Shown in pieces: positions 17,330 to 25,815 of a stretch of DNA of 64,000 nt. The translations under genes were made by a program, and so were the position numbers. The notes under the pieces were generated by a model. It was not told where the DNA came from. It ran no database searches and saw only the letters and a list, made by a program, of their open reading frames with translations. The stretch comes from Phycisphaerae bacterium (lineage in GTDB: Bacteria; Planctomycetota; Phycisphaerae; Phycisphaerales; UBA1924), in the NCBI GenBank assembly GCA_016873295.1, contig VGXM01000002.1, positions 142,156 to 206,155 of the forward strand, read 5' to 3'. Position 1 is the stretch's first letter, and each line of letters starts with the position of its first letter.

Positions 17330-19015
17330 ATGCTCACCTTCACCGTATTCGACAGGGACGGTCGCCCCGCACGCGGCATCGCGGTGGAATCGGCGTGGAC
17401 CTTCGGCACCGACGACGTGCCCCTCGCGGCACGCGTCCGGGGCGAGACCGGACGCATCGTCGTCGAGCGCGACGGCCCGGAATCCACCGGCCTCTGCCTC
17501 CTCGTCGAGCTCGACCCGGCCACCGCCCCCGACGGGCGGACGGTCAACCCCGGCGCCCTGGTGCTCAAGACCAGCCTCCTGCCCGAGCGCCGCGAGCCCT
17601 ACCTCCTCACGCTCGAACTCCTGCGGCACGCCATCATGCTGGCGCTCAACAAGCTCGAGGAGTGGGACCTGTTCGACATCCCGGAGACCGACCCGGACAT
17701 GGCCCAGTTGGCCCAGGGGCGGAGGCTCTTCACCGACGCGCTGATCGCGCACCGCATGAAGGAGCGTCTCGCCGAGGCCGATCGCCTGGCCCGCGAGGCC
17801 CTCAGCCTCGTCGTCGACGCCTGCGAGCGTCTGACGCTGCGCCACGCCGAACGCGCCCTGCCCGAGCGGCTCTCGGGCCGGCTGTACGCCCGGACCGCGG
17901 AGGCGGTGGCGCGTCACACGGGCGACCCGGTGCCCCCCGGCACGCCGGTCGCGGCCCCCGGGACGACGCCGATCGTGCTGCACCACGCCCCGCTCATCGG
18001 GTGCACGGTGAACCCCGCGGTCTTCGACGCAGCCTCGCAGCAGGCGATCGCCCTGTCCTGCGACTTCGTGGGGGTGCCGCTCCGCTGGTCGGCGCTGGAG
18101 CGGAGCGAGGGGAAGCTCTCGTGGGGGGAGAGCGACCGCTGGATCGAGTGGGCAGTGCGGACGGCCAAGCTCCCCGTCGTCGCCGGGCCCCTGGTCGACT
18201 TCCGCCCCGCGAGCGCGCCCGACTGGCTGTACATCTGGGAGAACGACTACGAGACGCTGCGGGACCTGATCGTCGAGCACATCCAGGCCGTCGTGACCCG
18301 CTACCGCCGGGCCGTGGCCCGCTGGACCGTCACCTCGGGCCTCAACGCCAACGGGAACATCCGCCTGACGGTCGAACAGACGCTGGACCTGACGCGGATC
18401 GCGGTGATGGCGGTCCGCCGGCTGCACCCCACGGCCCAGGTGCAGGTCGAGGTCACGCGTCCCTTCGGCGAGTACCACGCGAAGAACCGGCGTTCGCTGC
18501 CGCCGCTGGTCTACGCCGAGCTGCTCGTGCAGGCCGCGCTGCCCATCGACGCCCTCGCGCTGCGCCTCCAGGCGGGGCAGCCCGCGCCGGGGCAGGGCGT
18601 GCGCGACGCCATGACCATCGCGGCCCTGATCGACCGCATGGCGGCGCTGGGCAAGCCCGTCGTCATCTCCGCCCTCGGCGCCCCCGCCGCCGCCATCCCC
18701 GTCGACTCGTCCCTCGTCCCCCCCAACGCACACGAGGAGCCCGAGCCCAACGTCGACGCGGGGCGGTGGCACGGCGAGTGGTCGCCCCAGCGCCAGGCCG
18801 ACTGGCTCGCCGCCGTCGCACTCGCCGCGGCGTCCCAGCCCGCGGTGCACTCGATCTGCTGGCAGGAGGTCGCGGAAGGGCCGGGGGGCGTCTCGGCCGA
18901 GATGCCCTTCGGGGGCCTCATCGCGGGCGCGCCCCGCCCGGCGCTGGCCCGACTGGCCGAAACCCGCAACGCCTTCCGCGATGGCCGCGTCCCACCCGCC
19001 CGAATCCCTGACTAG
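17330..19015 (+). CDS. Glycoside hydrolase family 10-like protein without the catalytic glutamates
   Basis: 561 aa. Residues about 1-170 are an N-terminal extension. Residues 200-530 follow the GH10 TIM-barrel order: CDFVGVPLRWSALERSEGKL resembles the substrate-strand region; IWENDYETLRDLIVEHIQAV precedes strand 4; PTAQVQVEVTRPFGEYHA and the LGKPVVISALG region follow. The acid/base site normally WDVVNE reads ARWTVTSGLNAN, and the nucleophile site normally TELD reads VISALGAP, so both Glu are absent. There is no signal peptide. It is probably a non-hydrolytic carbohydrate-binding or repurposed barrel. The fold assignment rests on motif order, not on a search. Confidence 0.65.
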   Translation: MLTFTVFDRDGRPARGIAVESAWTFGTDDVPLAARVRGETGRIVVERDGPESTGLCLLVELDPATAPDGRTVNPGALVLKTSLLPERREPYLLTLELLRHAIMLALNKLEEWDLFDIPETDPDMAQLAQGRRLFTDALIAHRMKERLAEADRLAREALSLVVDACERLTLRHAERALPERLSGRLYARTAEAVARHTGDPVPPGTPVAAPGTTPIVLHHAPLIGCTVNPAVFDAASQQAIALSCDFVGVPLRWSALERSEGKLSWGESDRWIEWAVRTAKLPVVAGPLVDFRPASAPDWLYIWENDYETLRDLIVEHIQAVVTRYRRAVARWTVTSGLNANGNIRLTVEQTLDLTRIAVMAVRRLHPTAQVQVEVTRPFGEYHAKNRRSLPPLVYAELLVQAALPIDALALRLQAGQPAPGQGVRDAMTIAALIDRMAALGKPVVISALGAPAAAIPVDSSLVPPNAHEEPEPNVDAGRWHGEWSPQRQADWLAAVALAAASQPAVHSICWQEVAEGPGGVSAEMPFGGLIAGAPRPALARLAETRNAFRDGRVPPARIPD

Positions 19016-19084
19016 CCACGCCGCGAGGGTCCATCGGCGCGTTTCCGCCTTGCGGTGGCGCGGATCGCCCGCCATACTGCACCC

Positions 19085-19579
19085 ATGCCCGCCGGCCCGC
19101 CCAAGGACTGGACGCAAGGCCCCGCGCGCTTCATCGCGGCCGGGGCGCTCGGCGGTGCCTCCGTGGTGGGGCTGGCGTGGGCGATCGCGTCGGGGCGCAC
19201 GCCGCCCGATCGATCTCCGTCCCACGTCGCCCCGGTCGTCGGCAGGCCGGCGGTTCGTGCCGAGCCCGTGGAGCCTCCGGCGGCGGCGGCAGCACCGACT
19301 CTGGAGCCGGGCCCCGCGGAGCCCTCTGCCGCGGAGCCCGGGCCGCCGCCCGAATCCCCGGCGCCAAGGCCAGCGCCAGGGCCATTGATCATCAACATCA
19401 ACACCGCGGGGGCGGCGGAGCTGGAGCTCCTCCCCGGCATCGGGCCCGCGCTGGCCAAGCGGATCATCGATCACCGCGCCAGGCACGGGCGCTTCCGACG
19501 CATCGACGATCTGGACGCGGTCTCGGGCATCGGCCCCAAGACGATGGAGCGCCTGCGCCCCCTCATCAAGGTCGATTGA
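19085..19579 (+). CDS. ComEA-like helix-hairpin-helix protein, membrane-anchored
   Basis: 164 aa. A membrane helix at residues 17-37 is followed by a Pro/Ala/Glu-rich linker (about 40-98). A C-terminal HhH pair follows (ININTAGAAELELLPGIGP, then DDLDAVSGIGPKTMERLRP), the ComEA DNA-binding module that receives DNA during uptake. ATG at 19085 is preceded by CATACT 6 nt upstream, which supports this start over an in-frame start 30 nt earlier. No other competence gene is adjacent, so DNA uptake is inferred from the family. Confidence 0.85.
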   Translation: MPAGPPKDWTQGPARFIAAGALGGASVVGLAWAIASGRTPPDRSPSHVAPVVGRPAVRAEPVEPPAAAAAPTLEPGPAEPSAAEPGPPPESPAPRPAPGPLIININTAGAAELELLPGIGPALAKRIIDHRARHGRFRRIDDLDAVSGIGPKTMERLRPLIKVD

Positions 19580-19582
19580 CGA

Positions 19583-21685
19583 TCACGCGGGTTGAGCGCC
19601 CAGCCCGCGCACGCTGGCGGCGCGACGCTTGAGCGCCGGCTCGGTCGCGTGCTCGGCCTCCACGATCTCCTCGCCGAACCGGAACAGCCGGAAGCTGTTG
19701 CCCAGCACGAAGACCTCGCCCGCGAAGTGGTAGAACGCGGCGAGCGCGACGGCGGCCTCGCCCGTCCGGGCCAGGATGCCCATCGCGGCCAGGGCCAGCC
19801 CGATGACCACGATCACGATCGACGCCGCGATGTTCTGGGCGATGATCGTGCGCGTCCGCCGCGACAGCTCGATCAGGAACGGGATGCGCGAGAGGTCGTC
19901 GTTCATCAGGGCCACGCCGGCGCTGTTGGCGGCGATGTCGGTGCCCGAGAGCCCCATGGCCACGCCCACGTCGGCGGCGGCGAGCGAGGGCCCGTCGTTG
20001 ATGCCGTCGCCCACCATCATCACCCGATGCCCGGTGCGGGTCAGGCCCTCGATCTGCTCGTGCTTCTCCTCGGGGTGGCACTCGGCCTCGATCATGTCCA
20101 CGCCCACGGCCTGCCCGACGCGTTTGGCGACGCCCAGGCGGTCGCCCGTGAAGATGGCGATGTGCTTGACGCCCAGGTCGCGCAGGCGGGCGATCACCGC
20201 CCGCGTGTTCGAGCGCACCGTGTCCTCCAGCCCCACCGAGCCCAGGTAGCGCCCCTCCCGCATCACGTGCACGCCCGTCATCCCCTCGATCCGCGCCTCG
20301 ACCGCCTCGAGCTGGGGCTTGATGGACGGGTTGATCTCGACGAGCCAGCTGGCCCGCCCCACGTAGATCTGGCCCATGCTCGTCCGGGCCCGCACGCCCC
20401 GCCCGTGGATCTCCTCGTAGTCGTTGGTGCCGTCGGGCGCCAGGCGCGCGGCCCGACCGGTGGCCACGATCGAGTGGGCCAGCGGGTGGTTGGAGTGCTG
20501 CTCGCCGTTGACCGCCGCCGCCAGCAGTTCCGCGCCGTCGACGCCGTCGGCGGGGGCCAGCTTGGTCACCTGGAACTTGCCGGTGGTGATGGTGCCGGTC
20601 TTGTCCATGACGACGGTGTTGATGTTGCCGGCGGCCTCGAGGTGGGTCGGGGCCTTGATCATGACGCCCAGGCGTGCCGCGGACGCGAACGCCGCCAGCA
20701 TGGCCGTCGGGCTGGCCAGCACGAGCGAGACGGGGCAGGCGACGACGAGCACGGTGATCGCCGTGATCGCGGCGGTGTCCTTGGTCGCGGGGTTCTGGCT
20801 CTTGATGAACCACATGACCAGGGCGATGGAGAGGGCGATGGGCACGAAGAAGGAGGCGACGCGCTCGATGAGCAGCTCGCGGGCGCCGCGCGACTGCTGG
20901 GCCGAGCGGATCAGCCCCGTGACCTTGCCGATCGTCGTTTCGCCGCCGATCTGAGTGACCGCGACGTCCAGGGGGCCCGTCAGGTTGCTGGTGCCGGCGT
21001 AGACGTGATCGCCCGGGGCCACCTCCACGGGGGCCGATTCGCCCGTGAGGGCCGCCTGGTTGATGGTCGAGCGCCCGCCGGCCACGAGCCCGTCGACGGG
21101 CAGGTTCTCGCCGGGGCGGACGCGGACCGTCTGGCCCACGCGGACCTGCGACACGGGCACCTCGCGTTCGGCGCCGTTCTCGACGACGCGGGCCCGGGCC
21201 GGGGTCAGGCTGACCAGGGCCGCGATGGCCCGCTGGGCCCCGAACGCCGACCGCCGGATCAGCAGCCCGACGACCAGCAGGATGAACGCCAGCAGGCCCG
21301 CCGCGACGTACTCCTCGCTGGCGATCGCGGCCAGGATCGCCACCGCCGCCAGCGTGGCGCTCGAGGCCCGGCGCAGGCGGATCTCGTCCCACGCGCTCTT
21401 GAGCAGCGGCACGCCCAGCACGATCGCGCCCACCGCCGCCGGCAGCTTGGCGACCAGCGGGTCGGCGAGGTTGAGCCAGTTGGCGATCGCCGTCGTCAGC
21501 ACCAGCACGCCGCCGACCGAATACAGGATCAGGTACTTCTCGATCTGCGCCTCGTGGGCGCAGCAGGCGTCAAGGGCCTCCATGGCCCTTGGGTCCTCGA
21601 CGACCCCCATTGCGGCGGCCTGCGCCGCGCCCGCCCCCGATTGCCCGTGATGTCCGTGATCGTGGTGGTGGTCGTGCCCGCCCAT
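19583..21685 (-). CDS. Heavy-metal P1B-type ATPase with His-rich N-terminus
   Basis: 700 aa. ATP-driven metal export across the inner membrane. The N-terminus is His-rich (GGHDHHHDHGHHG) in place of a CxxC HMA domain, and a further CCAHE lies near residue 41. The actuator motif LTGESAPV, membrane metal site ACPVSLVLASP, phosphorylation site DKTGTIT, NHPLAHS motif and hinge GDGINDGPSLA are present. The metal-site triad is CPV rather than CPC or SPC, so Zn, Cd or Co specificity cannot be read off. The C-terminal membrane pair includes GEVFVLGNSFRLFRF. Its stop lies 3 bp beyond the convergent HhH gene. Confidence 0.92.
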   Translation of the reverse strand: MGGHDHHHDHGHHGQSGAGAAQAAAMGVVEDPRAMEALDACCAHEAQIEKYLILYSVGGVLVLTTAIANWLNLADPLVAKLPAAVGAIVLGVPLLKSAWDEIRLRRASSATLAAVAILAAIASEEYVAAGLLAFILLVVGLLIRRSAFGAQRAIAALVSLTPARARVVENGAEREVPVSQVRVGQTVRVRPGENLPVDGLVAGGRSTINQAALTGESAPVEVAPGDHVYAGTSNLTGPLDVAVTQIGGETTIGKVTGLIRSAQQSRGARELLIERVASFFVPIALSIALVMWFIKSQNPATKDTAAITAITVLVVACPVSLVLASPTAMLAAFASAARLGVMIKAPTHLEAAGNINTVVMDKTGTITTGKFQVTKLAPADGVDGAELLAAAVNGEQHSNHPLAHSIVATGRAARLAPDGTNDYEEIHGRGVRARTSMGQIYVGRASWLVEINPSIKPQLEAVEARIEGMTGVHVMREGRYLGSVGLEDTVRSNTRAVIARLRDLGVKHIAIFTGDRLGVAKRVGQAVGVDMIEAECHPEEKHEQIEGLTRTGHRVMMVGDGINDGPSLAAADVGVAMGLSGTDIAANSAGVALMNDDLSRIPFLIELSRRTRTIIAQNIAASIVIVVIGLALAAMGILARTGEAAVALAAFYHFAGEVFVLGNSFRLFRFGEEIVEAEHATEPALKRRAASVRGLGAQPA

Positions 21686-21793
21686 CCGCGCGTGCTCCCG
21701 TTCTCTGGAGGTGACCGACTGGGGCCCGCGCCCCCGACCGGAGAACCCGGCCGCGAACCCGCACCGGGACGGCGCCCGCGCGGGTCATTAGGA

Positions 21794-21799
21794 TACGTT
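21794..21799 (+). promoter_or_regulatory. -10-like hexamer of gpsA
   Basis: TACGTT, 41 nt before the ATG at 21841. Confidence 0.25.
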
Positions 21800-21840
21800 G
21801 CCCACTCGCGCTGGGGTTCGCCGACCCCTCGACCACCCCC

Positions 21841-22986
21841 ATGGAATCCAAACCAAGGAACCCCCAGCCCGATCCGGCCCCCCGCAAGCCGCGGGCCCGG
21901 GCACTCCCCGACCGACCCACGGTGACCGTGCTGGGCATCGGGCAGATGGGGCTGGTGTGCGCCGGGCTCCTCGCCGGCGCCGAGGGGCACGGCCCGCCGC
22001 CGACCGCCCGCTCGACCGGGCTGCACCGCCCCGTCAACGTCCGGATGCTCGGGCACAGCGCCGACGAGGCCGCGGCCGTGGCCCAGACCCGCCGCAGCCC
22101 GCGCCTCCCCGACTTCGAGCTTCCCGCGTCGGTCCGGGTCTGCTTCAAGCCCCGCGAGGCCCTTGACGGCGCCGACCTGATCGTGTCGGCGATCCCGGTC
22201 CAGTTCATCCGCGAGGCGTGGACCGCCCTTGCCCCGCACGTGCCCTCCAGGGCCGGCGTCGTCTCGGTCGCCAAGGGCATCGAGAACGACACCATGCTCC
22301 GCCCCAGCCAGATCGTGGCGGACGTGCTGCGGGCCACGGGTCGGGACGACCCGGACCAGCGGCCGCGCCGCGTGGGCGTGCTCTCCGGCCCGACCATCGC
22401 CGCCGAACTGGCCCGCTGCCTCCCCGCGACCATGATCGCCGCCAGCGACGACCCGGGGTTCGCGGCGGACCTGCAGCGCCTCTTCTCCGCCAGTTGGATG
22501 CGGATCTACACGCACACCGACGTGCTGGGCGTGGAGCTCGCCGGGGCCGTGAAGAACGTGATCGCCATCGCCGCGGGCATCCTCGACGGGCTGCAGGCGG
22601 GCAACAACGCCAAGAGCGCCCTGCTGGCCCGCGGGCTGGCCGAGATCACGCGCCTGGGCGCCGCCATGGGCGCGTCCCCCGAGACCTTCTTCGGCATCGC
22701 CGGCGTGGGCGACCTGGCCACCAGTTGCTTCTCGCCCGAGGGCCGCAACCGGTCCTGCGGCGAGGCTCTGGGGCGGGGCGAGAAGCTCGATCACTACCTG
22801 GCCCGCACGCCCTCGGTGGTGGAGGGCGTGGCGACGACGCGCAGCGTGGTGGGGCTGGCCCGCAAGTATCGCGTGGACCTTCCCATCGTCCACGCCGTCC
22901 ACGCCGTCCTCTTCGAGGGCACGGATCCCATCGACGCCATCGCCCGGCTGATGAGCCGGGAGATGAAGCCGGAGCGGGTCGGATAA
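21841..22986 (+). CDS. gpsA: Glycerol-3-phosphate dehydrogenase [NAD(P)+]
   Basis: 381 aa. Reduces dihydroxyacetone phosphate to sn-glycerol-3-phosphate for phospholipids. Rossmann motif VLGIGQMGLVCAGLLAG (residues about 30-46); VVSVAKGIE and VLSGPTIAAELA; catalytic Lys in AGAVKNVIAIAAGILDG; GVGDLATSCFSPEGRNR with FGIAG. The 25-residue Pro/Arg-rich N-terminal extension is unusual for the family (about 330-340 aa), as is the inserted PPPTARSTGLHRP segment. A GC-rich hairpin follows the stop. Confidence 0.96.
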   Translation: MESKPRNPQPDPAPRKPRARALPDRPTVTVLGIGQMGLVCAGLLAGAEGHGPPPTARSTGLHRPVNVRMLGHSADEAAAVAQTRRSPRLPDFELPASVRVCFKPREALDGADLIVSAIPVQFIREAWTALAPHVPSRAGVVSVAKGIENDTMLRPSQIVADVLRATGRDDPDQRPRRVGVLSGPTIAAELARCLPATMIAASDDPGFAADLQRLFSASWMRIYTHTDVLGVELAGAVKNVIAIAAGILDGLQAGNNAKSALLARGLAEITRLGAAMGASPETFFGIAGVGDLATSCFSPEGRNRSCGEALGRGEKLDHYLARTPSVVEGVATTRSVVGLARKYRVDLPIVHAVHAVLFEGTDPIDAIARLMSREMKPERVG

Positions 22987-22987
22987 C

Positions 22988-23006
22988 CCGCCCTCAAGTC
23001 GGGCGG
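22988..23006 (+). terminator. Candidate gpsA terminator (weak)
   Basis: CCGCCC, 7-nt loop, GGGCGG, then TTCC and a second GGGCGGTTTT. The T-tract is short and displaced, so termination is only possible. Confidence 0.35.
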
Positions 23007-23044
23007 TTCCGGGCGGTTTTGCTGGGCAAACGCCCGGGCGCGTG

Positions 23045-23050
23045 TAGATT
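23045..23050 (+). promoter_or_regulatory. Leaderless -10-like hexamer, PEP-CTERM-like gene
   Basis: TAGATT, 5 nt before the ATG at 23056. The GGAG between them is too close to the start to act as a Shine-Dalgarno. Confidence 0.45.
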
Positions 23051-23055
23051 GGAGC

Positions 23056-23784
23056 ATGCGAACACTCTGCGCTCTCGTCGCCATCGCGGCCTGCTCCGGG
23101 CTTGCGCTCGCCCAGGTCACCATCCAGGTCCCGGGCGCCGCCGACAACACCTTGTACGACGACCCGGCGGGCCAGCTCTCCAACGGCGCCGGCACCGCCA
23201 TGTTCGCCGGCAACAACGCCGCCTTGGGGCGGCACCGCGCCCTGGTCCGATTCGACGTCGCGTCGGCGGTCCCCGCGGGCATGACCATCACCGGGGCCCG
23301 CCTGCGCCTGGTCAACTCCGCCGCCAACCTCGCCCCGGCCTCCGTCTCCCTCCACCGCGTGCTCGAGTCCTGGGGCGAGGGGTCGAGCGTTGCCACCGGC
23401 GGGCAGGGGCGGGGCGCCCCGCCCGAGCCGGGCGACGCCACCTGGCTCCACCGGCACTTCCCCGGCGTCCTGTGGTCCACGCCCGGCGGGTCGTTCAACC
23501 CCGTCGCCAGCGCCGCGACGATCATCGTCGGCCCCGCCGCCTATTCGTGGGAATCCCCGGCGCTCCTCGCCGACGTGCAGGCCTTCTTCGCCGCCCCCGC
23601 CGCCAACTTCGGCTGGCTCCTGCTGGGCGACGAGGCCGCGGCATCGTCCGCCAAGCGATTCTCCACGCGCGAGGAGCCCGACCGGGCCCGCGTCCCCATC
23701 CTGGAGGTCACGTACGTCCCCGCCCCGCCCACGTTGCTGGCCCTCGTCGCCCTCGGAGTGGCGTCCCGCCGGCGCCGGCGTTGA
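23056..23784 (+). CDS. Secreted DNRLRE-type beta-sandwich protein with PEP-CTERM-like tail
   Basis: 242 aa. A signal peptide (LCALVAIAACSGLALA, cleaved about residue 19) precedes a beta-rich domain typical of DNRLRE proteins: ADNTLYDD, the ALVRFDVASAVPAGMTITGARLR strand pair, and the closing RVPILEVTYV. The C-terminus VPAPPTLLALVALGVASRRRRR has the Pro-start, hydrophobic helix and Arg cluster of a PEP-CTERM-like sorting signal, though the motif is loose. It is predicted to be processed and displayed on the cell surface. No exosortase gene is in the window. Confidence 0.8.
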   Translation: MRTLCALVAIAACSGLALAQVTIQVPGAADNTLYDDPAGQLSNGAGTAMFAGNNAALGRHRALVRFDVASAVPAGMTITGARLRLVNSAANLAPASVSLHRVLESWGEGSSVATGGQGRGAPPEPGDATWLHRHFPGVLWSTPGGSFNPVASAATIIVGPAAYSWESPALLADVQAFFAAPAANFGWLLLGDEAAASSAKRFSTREEPDRARVPILEVTYVPAPPTLLALVALGVASRRRRR

Positions 23785-23831
23785 CCGGCGCCGTCCGAGA
23801 ACACACGCCCCCGCGGGCGGGGCACGCCCGC

Positions 23832-23837
23832 TACCCT
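23832..23837 (+). promoter_or_regulatory. -10-like hexamer, EEP-dockerin gene
   Basis: TACCCT, 32 nt before the ATG at 23870. A GCGAGGG ribosome-binding-like stretch lies between them. Confidence 0.3.
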
Positions 23838-23869
23838 TCGGTCGGGCCTGTGGGCGAGGGAACACGACG

Positions 23870-25405
23870 ATGATGACCGGTCTTGCATGGCGGGCAGTCG
23901 GCTTGGCGCTGGCCGCGGGGTTTGCGGCGGACGCCGGGGCCCAGCTCCGCGTCGCCACCTACAACATCACCGACTACCCCAGCGCCGGCCTCCGCGAGGC
24001 CGACCTCGCCAACGCCATCTACGGCGTCAACCCCGCCAACGGCCTGACCCTCCGCCCCGACATCCTCCTCGTCCAGGAGATGGAGAGCACGGGCGGCGTC
24101 AACAACCTCCGCACCTTCCTCAACAACGCCCACGGCTCGTCCGTCTGGGCCCTGGCCACCTTCGTCGCGCCCAACGGCGGCTGCAACGACACCAACAACG
24201 CCGTGCTCTACCGCACCGACCGCGTGTCCCAGATCGCCGCCGTCACCGTCTCCGTCGGCGGCTGCGACCCCAACCCGCCGCGCACCATCCAGCGTTGGGA
24301 CCTGGGGCTCGTGGGCTACGGCGGCGCCCCGGGCTCGATCCTCTCGGTCTACTCCACGCACATGAAGGCGGGGAGCACGACCGCGGACCTGAACCGCCGG
24401 CTCGTCGAGGCCCAGCGCGTCGTCGCCAACGTCGCGGTGCTCCCCTCGGGGCGCCACGTCCTCATCGGGGGCGACTTCAACATCCCCGGCTCGTCGCAGG
24501 GCGCGTACACCACGCTCGTCGGCCCCAACCCCAGCGCCCCCACCGGCCCCTTCTTCGACCCCATCTTCACCCCGGGAAGCTGGAACAACAACGGCGCCTT
24601 CCGCTTCGTCCACTCCCAGGACCCCTCCACCCAGATGGACGACCGCTACGACCAGGTCCTCGTCTCGGCGTCGCTGCTCGACGCCGACGGCATGCACTAC
24701 GTCGGCGACCACACCCGCCCATTCAGCACCACCACCTGGAACGACCCCAACCACTCCTACCGCGCCTGGGGCAACGACGGCAACAACTTCGACGGGGTCA
24801 TCCGAACCACCGGCAACACCATGGTCGGCGCCTCGATCGCCCAGTCCCTCATCAACGTCGCCGCGGGCAACGGGCACCTCCCCGTCTACCTCGACGTCCG
24901 CGTGCCCGGGCGCCTGGGCGTCTCGTCGCTGACCGTCAACTTCGGGCTGGTCGCGGCGGGCGCGAGCGCCACCGCGGACCTCCAGGTGTTCAACAGCGCC
25001 GACACCGCCCTCTGGAACGCCGCCGGCATCGCCCTCCTCAACTACACCCTCGCCGCCTCCGCCGGGTTCTCCGCCCCCTCCGGGCCCTTCTCCGACGCCG
25101 CGGGCGGCGGGGCCAACTCGCACACGCTCTCCATGGACACCTCGACGCCCGGACCCAGGAGCGGCACGCTCACCATCGCCAGCAACGCCGGCGACCGCTT
25201 CGCGCCCCTCGTCGTCACGCTCGTCGGCGAGGTCCTCTGCCCCGCCGACTGGAACGCCGACGGCGTCGTCGACTTCAACGACTTCCTCGAATACCTCAAC
25301 GACTACAACAGCCAGGACCCCCGCGCCGACCTCAACGGCGACGGCGTCGTCGACTTCAACGACCTGCTCGATTTCGTCAACCTGTTCAACACGCCCTGCC
25401 CCTGA
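23870..25405 (+). CDS. Secreted endonuclease/exonuclease/phosphatase-fold protein with dockerin-like tail
   Basis: 511 aa. The signal peptide ends at about residue 24 (AADAGA). The EEP metal-dependent nuclease/phosphatase domain spans 25-340: VATYNITDY, LLVQEME (Mg-binding Glu), YSTHMKAG, IGGDFNIPGS and DRYDQVLVS, with a final His in GNGHLPVYL. A choice-of-anchor-like beta domain spans about 345-455. Two EF-hand-like repeats form the tail (DWNADGVVDFNDFLEYLND and DLNGDGVVDFNDLLDFVNL), the GC-type dockerin module common in Phycisphaerae. It probably degrades extracellular nucleic acid or phosphoesters while tethered. Start at the first of two adjacent ATGs. Confidence 0.87.
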   Translation: MMTGLAWRAVGLALAAGFAADAGAQLRVATYNITDYPSAGLREADLANAIYGVNPANGLTLRPDILLVQEMESTGGVNNLRTFLNNAHGSSVWALATFVAPNGGCNDTNNAVLYRTDRVSQIAAVTVSVGGCDPNPPRTIQRWDLGLVGYGGAPGSILSVYSTHMKAGSTTADLNRRLVEAQRVVANVAVLPSGRHVLIGGDFNIPGSSQGAYTTLVGPNPSAPTGPFFDPIFTPGSWNNNGAFRFVHSQDPSTQMDDRYDQVLVSASLLDADGMHYVGDHTRPFSTTTWNDPNHSYRAWGNDGNNFDGVIRTTGNTMVGASIAQSLINVAAGNGHLPVYLDVRVPGRLGVSSLTVNFGLVAAGASATADLQVFNSADTALWNAAGIALLNYTLAASAGFSAPSGPFSDAAGGGANSHTLSMDTSTPGPRSGTLTIASNAGDRFAPLVVTLVGEVLCPADWNADGVVDFNDFLEYLNDYNSQDPRADLNGDGVVDFNDLLDFVNLFNTPCP

Positions 25406-25473
25406 CCCGCGCCTGGCCGGGGGTGTGAGTCCCAAGTCCGAGTACCACGACTGCGCCGCCGGGGGCGCAGCCC

Positions 25474-25524
25474 GCACTGTTGAGATCCCTCCTCCGGACA
25501 CGCCGAGCCTGAGGAGGCTCGGCG
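25474..25524 (+). repeat. R3 repeat, 51 bp, copy A
   Basis: Matches the reverse complement of 35788-35838 over exactly 51 positions with a few substitutions. It ends in the near-palindrome CGCCGAGCCTGAGGAGGCTCGG. Confidence 0.65.
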
Positions 25525-25685
25525 ACGAAGGCTCGGATCGGAGCCCGACGCCCCGAGCCTCCGCTCGAAGACTCGCTCAGACTCGGCGCATGGATCGGGG
25601 GAACTCGACAGAGAAGGCTCCGTCGTGTCGGGCGGGGACGGCACGACCGCTCGCGGAGCCGATCAGTCGTGGCACGCCCCGGGTG

Positions 25686-25706
25686 GGACAGGCGTCCCGC
25701 CTGTCC
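25686..25706. repeat. Palindrome GGACAGGCG-TCC-CGCCTGTCC
   Basis: Perfect 9-bp stem with a 3-nt loop. Its 17-nt core is identical to that at 11621-11637. Confidence 0.6.
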
Positions 25707-25815
25707 GAAACGCGGGACTGCGGGCGCTTCGCCCGTGACCCGTGCCGACACCGGCGTGCTTCCTCAGAGCAGGAAGCGTGCCACCCCTCGCTCGCGCGGC
25801 GGGCTCGTGGGAGGC

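Larger units (their letters stand above)
25406..25815. other. Gene-free repeat mosaic
   Basis: 410 bp between convergent genes with no supportable coding region. It holds a half R4 hairpin (CACGACTGCGCC at about 25446), R3 copy A (25474-25524), a stretch resembling degraded R2 (25525-25590), the palindrome at 25686-25706 shared with 11619-11635, and an R1 hairpin remnant (GGGCGCTTCGCCCGTGACCC, about 25722-25741). Confidence 0.6.

Noticed and set aside
19592..21925. 777-codon plus-strand open frame
   Set aside because: Antisense shadow of the P-type ATPase, rich in Asp/His/Gly/Arg, with no domains.
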